Assembly (NCBI GenBank): GCA_045588655.1
Contig: JAZNEP010000059.1
Location: 62,001-126,000 of the forward strand
DNA length: 64,000 nt
Reading direction: 5' to 3'
From: SVFI01 sp045588655
Lineage (GTDB): Bacteria; Bacillota; Clostridia; Lachnospirales; Lachnospiraceae
The position numbers were made by a program, and so were the translations under genes. Of the stretch, positions 34,226-42,474 are shown piece by piece. Position 1 is the first letter of the stretch; every line of letters begins with the position of its first letter. The notes beneath the pieces are model-generated. The model did not search any database. It saw only the letters and a list, made by a program, of their open reading frames with translations, and was not told the DNA's origin.

Positions 34226-36478
34226 CTATTCCACTGTCTTAAGTGCCACATGAAGTGGTACCTTCTTCACCTTCCTAAACTGTAGCAATGCAATCAAAGC
34301 GTATGCGATAATTCCGGCAAAAATAATCTTTACAAATGTCTCCGCCGGAACATGATACGGAATCCAACCGGCAAAATTCGAGAGCATAATCACACAAACC
34401 ACTTCCATCACCTTGTCAACCAACGGTATGGTCAATAGAAAGGCTGCGATTGCCACCATACTCGTCGTCTTAATGTAAAGTCTGCCAATCTCATTATCTG
34501 TATAGCCCAAAATTTTGGTCATGGAAATCGACTGCGCATTCTTCTCAATGACCAGCCTGGAAAGTAAATAAATGATCATTACAAACATGACAAGTCCAAA
34601 GAGATAAAATATATCAAACACACCATCCATCGAAACTGAAAGCTGTCTGGACATTTTATTTAAATCATCTTCTGTAATGGTCATCGCAATAATACTGTCA
34701 TCGATATCCTCTATTTTAACATCCGAAAAGTAGGCATTGAAATACTCCGGTTCATAATCAAATATTTCATTATAATACTCTCGGTCCATAAATACCGCGA
34801 TTCCCGCAACATAATCATAGATATTCTTTACTTTAAAATGGTATTGCTTATCTCCGTATTCTTCTTTTAATGTGATGATCTCTCCCTCATTAATTTTATA
34901 TTTTTCAGCAAATGCAGAAGAAATAAAAACGCTATCAGATTCCAAATCGAGCTTCAAATATGTGCTCTCCGGCTCTACTCCGTAGAGCGACACTTTTTCA
35001 CTTTTTCTTCCTTCTACCGTTGTCACAAGTGTTCCCGCACAGTATTTCTCTGCTCCCTCGGTCTGAGTCTGTGCTTCCGTCTTTAAAATATACTGATATT
35101 TGCTCATAATGGAATCGGAAATCGATTCCTGATGATGTTCTAAAAGCATCGGAAGTGCCATTCCCAAAACCATTATGACATTGGCAAAAAAGATACCAAA
35201 CACAAGCGTCATATAATTTGGCAGATTTTGAAATATAATACGCAGACGAAAACGCTTTATAATTCCCATTTTTTCATTCAGTCGAAATGCCTTTTTCTTC
35301 TTGCTTTTTGAAAGATCTCGGCGAAGAAATTTCATCGGTGAAAGATTTAATTTGTTTGCAATAATTGCATAATTAATGAGAATCATAAGAATTCCCGGTA
35401 CGAAAGTGGTACGAAAGAATGCATCTGCACTGGGTCTCATTACAAATGTAGGAAGACTATAGTTGGAATAATAGATTCCAAGAGCGTACTTTAGAAAACA
35501 TGTATACCCCAAAATGTTTCCAACCACAGCCGCTGCTAAGGTAACAAATACCGGAATGGTTATGTAATGCCGTATGATTTCTCCTTTGGTATACCCCATT
35601 GCACGCAGTGTCCCTATCACATTGGCCTCTTTCGCAATAGTATTGCTGGTTGTGACTGCAAACACAAAAGCAATAATCGTAATTACAACATATAAAAATA
35701 CGGAAAACATAATTCGATCTTTTCCCATGTCCTCATCCGTAAAAACAATTGCCTGATTGAGGTACTGCGGAATGTAATTTGTTATCATACCATGTTGTAG
35801 CAGCACCTCCAACAGCTCTTCTGACTTCTCTTTTTCCTCCGCTTTATCGCGTGGAGCTTTGTCGTATGTCCATGCGTAATTATAATGAAGTCCTACTTCA
35901 CCCAGTGCATCAAATCCTTCCTCTGTCATGACTCCGACTCCAAATTTCATCGCATCAAACATCATGTCAGACAAACCTGAAAATAATGAGTTATAATCAG
36001 ATAGTGCTACCAACCCGGTAATTTCTAAAGAAGTCCCATCATAAAGAATGGTATCTCCGACCGAAAGATGATTGTTATCTGCATACATTCGGTCAATTGC
36101 CACCTCGTTCTCTTCCTTTGGAAACTCACCTTCCATCAGACAAACCAAATCCACCTCCGTCCGTTGTTTGTATAAACGAAGCTTACTGTCAATGTTGTCG
36201 GTTTCTCTTTCTATGTAAAAATTTTCATACACCTGCACACCCTCTTCTTCTAATGTTTTGAGGGTCTTTTCATCCGCTTTCATCGCATATTCAAAATTTC
36301 CGTCCTCTATATTGTAGGTTTCAAATCCTTCGTCGTAGGAGATTCTTAAGCTCCCAGATGCAACAAAAATACCGGAAATAAAGCCGATAATTGCAATAAG
36401 AAAAATAAATAAAATGATGTATTTTGCCAAATCACTTTTTAACTCTCTAGGCAAACGTTTATGAAGTGGATTTCTCAT
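34226..36478 (-). CDS. FtsX-type ABC transporter permease
   Basis: 750 residues. One N-terminal membrane helix, a large extracytoplasmic MacB/FtsX-like domain (residues ~45-270), then three helices with a FtsX core (VIGTLRAMGYTKGEIIRHY), a second soluble domain, and a final FtsX core (SMTKILGYTDNEIGRLYIKTT) with three helices. This single-chain, two-half form exports peptides or lipids or transmits stress signals. Pairs with the ATPase 14 bases upstream; GGAGG precedes the ATG. Confidence 0.88.
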   Translation of the reverse strand: MRNPLHKRLPRELKSDLAKYIILFIFLIAIIGFISGIFVASGSLRISYDEGFETYNIEDGNFEYAMKADEKTLKTLEEEGVQVYENFYIERETDNIDSKLRLYKQRTEVDLVCLMEGEFPKEENEVAIDRMYADNNHLSVGDTILYDGTSLEITGLVALSDYNSLFSGLSDMMFDAMKFGVGVMTEEGFDALGEVGLHYNYAWTYDKAPRDKAEEKEKSEELLEVLLQHGMITNYIPQYLNQAIVFTDEDMGKDRIMFSVFLYVVITIIAFVFAVTTSNTIAKEANVIGTLRAMGYTKGEIIRHYITIPVFVTLAAAVVGNILGYTCFLKYALGIYYSNYSLPTFVMRPSADAFFRTTFVPGILMILINYAIIANKLNLSPMKFLRRDLSKSKKKKAFRLNEKMGIIKRFRLRIIFQNLPNYMTLVFGIFFANVIMVLGMALPMLLEHHQESISDSIMSKYQYILKTEAQTQTEGAEKYCAGTLVTTVEGRKSEKVSLYGVEPESTYLKLDLESDSVFISSAFAEKYKINEGEIITLKEEYGDKQYHFKVKNIYDYVAGIAVFMDREYYNEIFDYEPEYFNAYFSDVKIEDIDDSIIAMTITEDDLNKMSRQLSVSMDGVFDIFYLFGLVMFVMIIYLLSRLVIEKNAQSISMTKILGYTDNEIGRLYIKTTSMVAIAAFLLTIPLVDKVMEVVCVIMLSNFAGWIPYHVPAETFVKIIFAGIIAYALIALLQFRKVKKVPLHVALKTVE

Positions 36479-36492
36479 AATTCAACCTCCTT

Positions 36493-37191
36493 TTACCAAT
36501 CAAGCTCAGCGACCGGAACTTTCGTTTCATTGAGATAATTTCTGCGAATCATTCCATCGCGAAGAGTAATGACACGGTCTGCCATATGTTTGATTGCATC
36601 GTTGTGGGTTACCATTACGATTGTATTTCCATATTTCTGATTTACTTCTTCGATTAGTTTGAGTATTTCTTTGGATGTGTTGTAATCAAGCGCACCCGTC
36701 GGCTCATCACAAAGAAGAATATCCGGATTCTTTATAATCGCACGTCCGATGGCTGTTCTCTGCTGCTGTCCGCCGGATAACTGATTTGGTAATTTGTGAC
36801 GGTGTTCATAAAGTCCTAAGGTGTGAAGAATCTCATCCACATCGAGCGGGTTGTCACTAAGATAGGCTCCGACCTCAATATTTTCTTTGATGTTCAGATT
36901 CGGAACCAAATTGTACATTTGGAAAATGTACCCCAAATGTTTTCTACGGTACATCGTGAGTTTTTTCTCACTCATATCCACTGTTTTTTCGCCATGAATT
37001 GCAATATAACCGCTGTCCGCATAATCGATTCCTCCGATAATATTAAGAAGTGTCGACTTTCCTGATCCGGATGGTCCAAGGAGAACACAAAACTCTCCTT
37101 TTTCAATACCCACATCTATGCCCTTTAATACTTCTGTCCTGCTTTCGCCTTCTCCGAAACTTTTTTTAATCTTACTGATTTCTAAAAACAT
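36493..37191 (-). CDS. MacB/LolD-type ABC transporter ATPase
   Basis: 232 residues: Walker A LLGPSGSGKSTLLNI, Q-loop YIFQMYNLVPNLN, signature LSGGQQQRTAIGRA, Walker B ILLCDEPTGALD, switch His in MVTHND. LolD/MacB class by the Y-x-F-Q-x-x-N-L motif. Forms a complex with the FtsX-type permease. Start at 37191 behind GGAAGGAAAATT; earlier in-frame codons lie in the structured leader and are not translated. The leader suggests metal-responsive control. Confidence 0.9.
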   Translation of the reverse strand: MFLEISKIKKSFGEGESRTEVLKGIDVGIEKGEFCVLLGPSGSGKSTLLNIIGGIDYADSGYIAIHGEKTVDMSEKKLTMYRRKHLGYIFQMYNLVPNLNIKENIEVGAYLSDNPLDVDEILHTLGLYEHRHKLPNQLSGGQQQRTAIGRAIIKNPDILLCDEPTGALDYNTSKEILKLIEEVNQKYGNTIVMVTHNDAIKHMADRVITLRDGMIRRNYLNETKVPVAELDW

Positions 37192-37228
37192 AATTTTCCT
37201 TCCTTTCTCTGTTATGCTGAATAGTAAC

Positions 37229-37277
37229 AAAAAAACCGGGTACTGCAGATTCAGATGATCTGAACCGCTGTACCCGG
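37229..37277 (-). terminator. Second intrinsic terminator in the ABC leader
   Basis: Minus strand CCGGGTAC...GTACCCGG with an inner TTCAGA/TCTGAA stem, followed by seven U. Placed between the first terminator and the ATPase start. Confidence 0.85.
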
Positions 37278-37282
37278 ATAAT

Positions 37283-37322
37283 AAAAAAAGACTCCATGTA
37301 CAGCTACTGCAATACATGAGTC
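37283..37322 (-). terminator. Riboswitch terminator ahead of ABC operon
   Basis: Minus strand GACTCATGTA pairs with TACATGGAGTC (one bulge) and is followed by seven U. Its 5' arm contains the CTCAT that also closes the aptamer P1 stem, so aptamer and terminator exclude each other. Confidence 0.85.
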
Positions 37323-37397
37323 TCGTTATTTAAGACAAGCCAGACTAAAAAGCCATGATGTTGACATTGCCACGCGTTCGCGCCACTACTCCCTCAT
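37316..37397 (-). promoter_or_regulatory. yybP-ykoY-like (manganese) riboswitch aptamer
   Basis: Minus strand: P1 5' strand ATGAG directly followed by GGAGTAG, a small CGCG hairpin, TGTCAACAT, and finally AACGAGA followed by P1 3' strand CTCAT. The order GGAGUAG ... UCAACAU ... (A/C)xAGA next to P1 is the conserved plan of the yybP-ykoY Mn2+ aptamer. Assignment rests on motif and on the competing terminator; a covariance-model search would decide. Confidence 0.6.
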
Positions 37398-37420
37398 CGG
37401 AATGTTCTGTTGTTGGTTGC

Positions 37421-37459
37421 ATTTTAAAACAACAAATCAGGGTTTGTCAACCCTGATTT
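37421..37459 (-). promoter_or_regulatory. ABC operon promoter overlapping a terminator hairpin
   Basis: TTGACA (37445-37450) and TAAAAT (37421-37426), spacing 18. The -35 lies in the loop and arm of AAATCAGGGTT/AACCCTGATTT (37434-37459), an 11-bp perfect stem that also serves as terminator for the gene upstream (stop at 37486). Confidence 0.75.
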
Positions 37460-37485
37460 TAGAAAAATCTTATTTTCGATGATTT

Positions 37486-38280
37486 CTAATTTACAAGTTG
37501 TTGCCAGAAATTCAAAGAAAATTCATAGTACGCTATATATAGCTTAACAATCAATAAAATCAGCATGGAAAAAATAAGCATACTGGCAATAATAGCGCCA
37601 CGTTGCGTCATACGTTTAAGCTTATCGTTATGTTTGGAAGCCAGTTCAATATTTGGCTCAAAATTCACCTTTTCCATGCGGTTTTTAATTTCCGATACCT
37701 CCATATCAAAAGAGCCGTTCTCAAGCATCTCGCGCCACGAAGCAATGTTTGCCAGCTGTTCTTTGTATCGTCCGACATGAGTCTGACATGCCAGAATCTC
37801 TCCTGTCAACCGCGGAACATGATAGCGTTGCACAATCCAGTCTCCGAAAGCGTTGTTTTTATCATTGATTACTTTACTCACAACACCTTTGATAATCTTA
37901 TAAACACAAATCGGCATAATAAACACAAAAGCGAATATTTCAATAGTTACAAACACTCCGCCGATAATCATAAGCACAAGCATTCCGGTCATTGGCATAG
38001 CTAGAGAAATCGGCAAAAGCAGCACCATCGCAAGCAATATACCAATCCACAATTTCAGCTCAAACTCCTGCTCCTTTTTCCTCTCCTGCGCACTGTGAAG
38101 CTGCATATTCACTTCCTTTAGTGCAAACTCCAGCCTATCCTCATAATAATCAAGCCAATATGTTATTTCGCTATCATATTTGTAATATGTTATTTCTTTC
38201 TCTTCAGGTTGCGGAAGCTTTTCCTTATGATAATCCTTCCAATAATCTTCATACGAATCAAACTTTCCGGAATTTTCCAT
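37486..38280 (-). CDS. Membrane protein of CorC operon, function unknown
   Basis: 264 residues with an acidic cytosolic N-terminus (YEDYWKDYHKEKLPQPEEKE), two central membrane helices, a soluble helical stretch with an NIASWREMLENGSFDMEVSE segment, and a C-terminal helix pair. I do not recognise the family. It is the third gene after corC-like and another membrane gene, with a terminator behind it. Confidence 0.65.
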   Translation of the reverse strand: MENSGKFDSYEDYWKDYHKEKLPQPEEKEITYYKYDSEITYWLDYYEDRLEFALKEVNMQLHSAQERKKEQEFELKLWIGILLAMVLLLPISLAMPMTGMLVLMIIGGVFVTIEIFAFVFIMPICVYKIIKGVVSKVINDKNNAFGDWIVQRYHVPRLTGEILACQTHVGRYKEQLANIASWREMLENGSFDMEVSEIKNRMEKVNFEPNIELASKHNDKLKRMTQRGAIIASMLIFSMLILLIVKLYIAYYEFSLNFWQQLVN

Positions 38281-38304
38281 ATACTACCTCCTGATATGTT
38301 CATT

Positions 38305-38727
38305 CTACTCTTGCATTTTTTTTTGCAGAAAATCTTTGAGATTCTTTTTTGCATTTACATAGATTATCCCAAAAAACAGCGCAAAAATGATAAGTGCCAT
38401 CACTCCAAGAAACATCTCACCGATAAGAAGTGCACCCAGCATACTAAATCCCATTGCAGAAGTCCCAATAAAAAACGCTACACTGATAAAGGTTAGTCTT
38501 TCGACCGGTCGAATTCCCTTTTGTGTAAAAAACAAACGCCACTTCCTCGTATATCTTGTAACATTTAACGCATTCGTGGGAACAAACATATAAACATAAT
38601 ACTTATTTGCCTTTTTTTCCAGCGTTACATAGTCGTTTAAATACCATTTTGGCGCATCATAGAGGTGTTGCTCCATACAGGCTTCAATATTTTCTTTTGT
38701 GTAGGTTTCATTGTATTTTACGAGCAT
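38305..38727 (-). CDS. Small membrane protein of CorC operon
   Basis: 140 residues; N-terminal 80 soluble (VKYNETYTKENIEACMEQHL, YYVYMFVPTNALNVTRY) and two hydrophobic segments at ~80-125. Family unknown. GGGAAG precedes the ATG; 11 bases from the CorC stop and 24 from the next gene, so an operon. Confidence 0.65.
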   Translation of the reverse strand: MLVKYNETYTKENIEACMEQHLYDAPKWYLNDYVTLEKKANKYYVYMFVPTNALNVTRYTRKWRLFFTQKGIRPVERLTFISVAFFIGTSAMGFSMLGALLIGEMFLGVMALIIFALFFGIIYVNAKKNLKDFLQKKMQE

Positions 38728-38738
38728 TTTTCTTCCCG

Positions 38739-39995
38739 TTACTCTTCTTCCTCTTCTATCGGTTCTCCAACTAAAAGCTGAACCTTTTCCACTCGTTTAC
38801 CGTTCATCTCCGTCACGGTAATCTTAAGGTTCTTGTATTCAAAACTATCGCCGACCTCCGGAACACGCCCGAGCACATCCATCGCCCATCCGCTGACTGT
38901 CTGGACGTCAAGTTCATCGTTCATATCCAGTTCTTCAAAAACAGAATCCACGTTAGTGGTTCCGAGAATGGTGTATTCCTCATCGGACACTTTGACAATT
39001 TCCAGTGTTACCTCATCATGCTCATCCCAAATTTCGCCGACAATTTCCTCTATAATATCTTCCAGCGTAACAATTCCGACCGTTCCGCCGTATTCGTCAA
39101 GAACAACCGCAATATGTAATTTCTCTTGCTGAAGCTCTTTCAAAAGTTCGTCAATCTTCTTTGTCTTTGTCGTAAACAAAGCCGGTCTCACACACGCATC
39201 AATGCTCTTGCTTGTGCGATACACATGATTATGAAAATCTTTCTGATAAATAATTCCGACAATATGATCGATAGTATCCTCATAAAGCGGAAGTCTCGAA
39301 TATCCGGTTTCCGCAAAAATTTCTGCAATTTCTTCCTTTGTTGCCTTGGTGGAAACGCCTGTGATATCGATTCGCGGAGTGAGAACGTCCATTGCTTCCT
39401 GCTCAGAAAACTCAATCGCACTGCGGATGAGCGTACTTTCTTCCTCGTCAATTCCGCCTTCCTGCTCTGCTTCCTCCACAATCGTAATCAGCTCTTCTTC
39501 TGTGATGGACGGATTGTCATTTGATTTTACAATCTTGGATAATAATTTTTTCCAAAGTCCAAACAGGTAATTAAACGGGGTAAGTATGATAATCAAACAA
39601 CGAAGCAGTGGTGCAGCAAACATTGCAAATTTCTCCGGATGCTCTTTTGCAATACTCTTAGGTGTCACTTCACCAAATACAAGAACTACAATGGTCAGTA
39701 CTACCGTTGAAACGCTCGGTCCAATTTCTTCTCCCAACCAGCTTACAAAAAGTATCGTCGCCAGGGAAGCCGACAATATATTTACAATATTATTTCCAAT
39801 TAAAATAGTAGACAGCAGACTGTCATAATTTTCGGACAGCTTAAGTACGAGCTTGGCTTTCTTGTTTCCCTTTTCTGCCATGTTCTTGATACGGATGCGG
39901 TTCAGCGAAGAAAACGCTGTCTCCGTTGCTGAAAAATACCCTGACATGATAATACAAAATATAATAATTATTAGTGATGCGGTATCGCCTTCCAT
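38739..39995 (-). CDS. CNNM/CorC-family (hemolysin C-like) membrane protein
   Basis: About 418 residues: DUF21/CNNM membrane domain with SGYFSATETAFSSLNRIR and GNNIVNILSASLATILF, a CBS pair (TPRIDITGVSTKATKEEIAEI, VVLDEYGGTVGIVTLEDIIEEIVGEI) and the C-terminal CorC/HlyC domain. Members export or regulate Mg2+ (and Co2+). The start at 39995 is the first ATG after AAAGGAG although the spacing is long (13 bases). Upstream leader has a small ORF plus terminator. Confidence 0.9.
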   Translation of the reverse strand: MEGDTASLIIIIFCIIMSGYFSATETAFSSLNRIRIKNMAEKGNKKAKLVLKLSENYDSLLSTILIGNNIVNILSASLATILFVSWLGEEIGPSVSTVVLTIVVLVFGEVTPKSIAKEHPEKFAMFAAPLLRCLIIILTPFNYLFGLWKKLLSKIVKSNDNPSITEEELITIVEEAEQEGGIDEEESTLIRSAIEFSEQEAMDVLTPRIDITGVSTKATKEEIAEIFAETGYSRLPLYEDTIDHIVGIIYQKDFHNHVYRTSKSIDACVRPALFTTKTKKIDELLKELQQEKLHIAVVLDEYGGTVGIVTLEDIIEEIVGEIWDEHDEVTLEIVKVSDEEYTILGTTNVDSVFEELDMNDELDVQTVSGWAMDVLGRVPEVGDSFEYKNLKITVTEMNGKRVEKVQLLVGEPIEEEEE

Positions 39996-40031
39996 GATTA
40001 TTTCAATACTCCTTTCATTAAAAAAGACAAC

Positions 40032-40069
40032 AAAAAGCATAGCCTGCACTAAAAAGTCCATGCTATGCT
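40032..40069 (-). terminator. Attenuator in the CorC leader
   Basis: Minus strand AGCATAGC pairs with GCTATGCT and is followed by TTTTT. The stop codon of the leader ORF lies in the loop, so a ribosome finishing or stalling on it would affect folding. Confidence 0.75.
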
Positions 40070-40156
40070 TCCAATATTTCTTGTATTATTTCTTCGATTC
40101 TTTATGATTAAATAATATCTACAATACTGTGCAGTGTTACTGTCACCGTCGTCCAT
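40049..40156 (-). CDS. 35-residue leader ORF of the CorC operon
   Basis: Starts ATG at 40156 behind an ideal GGAGG (7 bases), reads MDDGDSNTAQYCRYYLIIKN and ends in IAWTF-stop inside the terminator hairpin. The N-terminus is acidic, the middle basic and aromatic. Placement in the leader of a Mg2+-type transporter suggests a cis-acting leader peptide comparable in position with mgtL/corL, not a stable protein. Confidence 0.6.
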   Translation of the reverse strand: MDDGDSNTAQYCRYYLIIKNRRNNTRNIGSIAWTF

Positions 40157-40184
40157 TTCAATTCCTCCGATTACTAATGCATAC

Positions 40185-40213
40185 ATTATATGCTATTCTT
40201 CCTAAGGAATCAA
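40185..40213 (-). promoter_or_regulatory. CorC operon promoter
   Basis: Minus strand TTGATT (40208-40213), 17 bases, TATAAT (40185-40190); transcription would begin about 20 bases before the leader ORF. Confidence 0.8.
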
Positions 40214-40257
40214 GACCTGATTTTTTTGTTTCTTTCCTGCTTTTTGCTTTGTTTCCC

Positions 40258-40755
40258 TCATTTTTGTGGTCCATCTATCGGAAAATCACAGCTTGTTTCT
40301 ACCAGCGTTTCTCCCTCATATCTAAGCTTTAGAGAAAAAAAACGCTCCTCTGATTGAAGAAGTCTAAAAAAAACCTTGTCTCCCTCCCACAAATTTAGCT
40401 GTTCAATCTCTTTCTTTGGAACCCAAGTAAGCACACCTTCCTCACATTTGTTCATCTTATCTTTGGACAGCTCACCTTCATATTCATCTGCAGTATATAG
40501 AAACATGTACTCTGTGCCCCACTCTTTTGAGATAAAGGTAATAACACCCCTGAGCCTATAGGATGTCAATACAAGTCCGGTCTCCTCTCTTACTTCGCGA
40601 AGCAAACATTCTTCCGGTGTCTCTCCCTCTTCAAATTTTCCTCCGACTCCAATCCACTTATCTTTGTTCAGATCTTTTTCTTTTTTTACACGGTGTAACA
40701 TCAAATAGCTGTCATTCTTCTCAATGTAACACAGCGTTGTCATCGTATAACTCAA
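40258..40755 (-). CDS. Nudix hydrolase (MutT-like)
   Basis: About 165 residues with Nudix box GGKFEEGETPEECLLREVRE plus ETGL. The N-terminal TTLCYIEKNDSYLMLHRVKKEKD and WIGVGGKFE are typical of 8-oxo-dGTP diphosphatase-like enzymes. TTG at 40755 (AGGAG 8 bases before) is a better start than the ATG at 40779. Separate from the CorC unit. Confidence 0.85.
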   Translation of the reverse strand: MSYTMTTLCYIEKNDSYLMLHRVKKEKDLNKDKWIGVGGKFEEGETPEECLLREVREETGLVLTSYRLRGVITFISKEWGTEYMFLYTADEYEGELSKDKMNKCEEGVLTWVPKKEIEQLNLWEGDKVFFRLLQSEERFFSLKLRYEGETLVETSCDFPIDGPQK

Positions 40756-40973
40756 CTTCGCATCTCCTTGTGAACCCATCTCTTTTTGCTTGTTTTGATT
40801 GTAAGTATAGCACTTCTATTTTTTTGTATCAAATATCTCATCAATTTTGACATTTTGCACTTCTTTTCCTTGAAATATAAGAAAAATAGGAGTAAAATCT
40901 ATCTTGGTGTCGCAGGCAAATGAAAATGCCTGCTCAAATTTATGAAAAGAAAATATAGAGAGGACGTATTACT

Positions 40974-42332
40974 ATGAGTGAAAACGCAAAAAAAACTGGT
41001 GGCTGGCGTACGAACAAATGGGTAAGAGCTGCTATTCCTGCATTATTATTGCATTGTAGTATCGGTACCGTTTACTGCTGGTCTATCTTCAGTCAGGAAA
41101 TCGCTGATTACATCGGCTTTTCCAAAAGTGCAACTGAATGGGCATTCAGTTTTGCAATCTTCTTCCTTGGAATGTCAGCTGCATTCTTAGGAAACGTGGT
41201 TGAAAAAGACATCCACAAATCTTCATTAATTGCTACTATCTGCTTTGCAGCAGGTATGGCCGGAACCGGATTTTTCATCTACTATGGTGGATTACATAAG
41301 GGAAGTCTTGTTTCTCTGATCGGTATTTATATCTGCTACGGTTTGATTATGGGTATCGGTCTTGGTACCGGTTATCTTTCACCGGTTAAAACATTAATGC
41401 TTTGGTTCCAGGATAGAAAAGGTCTTGCGACAGGACTTGCAGTAGCAGGTTTTGGTGCAGCTAAAGCGATTGCTTCTCCAATCATGCAGGGTATGCTTGG
41501 CGGACTTGGCGACGGTGGTATCTACAAAATGTTTATCATTCTTGCTGTTGTTTATTTTGTAATGATGTTTATCGGACACTTATTACTTAAGAAACCGGAC
41601 GGATGGCATGAGCCACAGGCTTCCGGCGAAAAGGGTCCAAGCATTCTGTCAGTTATTAAATCAAAACCGATTCTCAACTATGTTGGTATCTGGTTAATGT
41701 TCTACATCAACATTACTTGTGGTCTTGCCTTGATTTCTCAGGAAAAGATGATTGTGAAATGTCTTGGTCTTGCAGGAGCTGTCGGAATTATTTCCACAAT
41801 ATCTGCTATTTTCAATGCAGCCGGACGTTTAGGATTCTCAGCATGGGCTGATACCATGAAAGACAGAAATACAATTTACAAAATGATTTTCATTCTTTCT
41901 ATTGTATTTACCGGACTTGTTATCGTAACAAATGGTATTCAGAACGGTGCAGGAAACACAGGACTTATCATTCTTGTTCTCGCACTTATCATGCTTGTAA
42001 ATGCAGGCTACGGCGGTGGTTTCTCCAACGTACCTACCCTGCTTTCTGACCACTACGGAATGAGCAATATTAGTGCTATCCACGGAATCACATTATCTGC
42101 TTGGGCTTTTGCCGGTCTGTCAGGTAATCAGCTTGCTACATGGATTGTAAACAATTTTGGTGAAGAAATCGAAGTTGCAGGTAACACAGTAAACCCTGTA
42201 GGTTACCAGACAGTACTTTATGTGACACTTGCTCTTTACATTGTAGCACTTGTTTTAAGCTTAGTATTTGTAAGACCTACAGATAAAGCATTAGAAGCAA
42301 AAGCTGCTAAGAAAGCTGCAAAAGCAAAATAA
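40974..42332 (+). CDS. OFA-family MFS transporter
   Basis: 452 residues, 12 membrane helices, with the oxalate/formate antiporter-family features GTVYCWSIFSQEIA, GNVVEKD, GIGLGTGYLSPVKTLMLWFQDRKGLATGLAVAGFG split across loop 4-5, and an Ala/Lys-rich cytosolic tail (AKAAKKAAKAK). OFA members exchange small carboxylates or related anions; substrate unknown. GAGAGGA precedes the ATG. Single gene with its own terminator. Confidence 0.9.
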   Translation: MSENAKKTGGWRTNKWVRAAIPALLLHCSIGTVYCWSIFSQEIADYIGFSKSATEWAFSFAIFFLGMSAAFLGNVVEKDIHKSSLIATICFAAGMAGTGFFIYYGGLHKGSLVSLIGIYICYGLIMGIGLGTGYLSPVKTLMLWFQDRKGLATGLAVAGFGAAKAIASPIMQGMLGGLGDGGIYKMFIILAVVYFVMMFIGHLLLKKPDGWHEPQASGEKGPSILSVIKSKPILNYVGIWLMFYINITCGLALISQEKMIVKCLGLAGAVGIISTISAIFNAAGRLGFSAWADTMKDRNTIYKMIFILSIVFTGLVIVTNGIQNGAGNTGLIILVLALIMLVNAGYGGGFSNVPTLLSDHYGMSNISAIHGITLSAWAFAGLSGNQLATWIVNNFGEEIEVAGNTVNPVGYQTVLYVTLALYIVALVLSLVFVRPTDKALEAKAAKKAAKAK

Positions 42333-42359
42333 GATTTACATACTAGTATATTCCAGAAA

Positions 42360-42390
42360 AAAACCATGGTAGGTTCACTACCATGGTTTT
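42360..42390 (+). terminator. Terminator of the OFA transporter gene
   Basis: AAAACCATGGTAG pairs perfectly with CTACCATGGTTTT around GTTCA, then CTTTTTATT. Confidence 0.9.
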
Positions 42391-42474
42391 CTTTTTATTC
42401 GTTCCTATTTTGATTTTCAATGAATAAATCACATCCGGTATTCCTATACCTTTTGCATCTTTTTTTGACTCATT

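Noticed and set aside
37192..37414. T-box or THF riboswitch in the ABC leader
   Set aside because: No T-box bulge (TGGNACCGCG) and no THF-type 3' GGUG/CCGCUCC elements; the GGAGTAG and TCAACAT motifs fit yybP-ykoY better.
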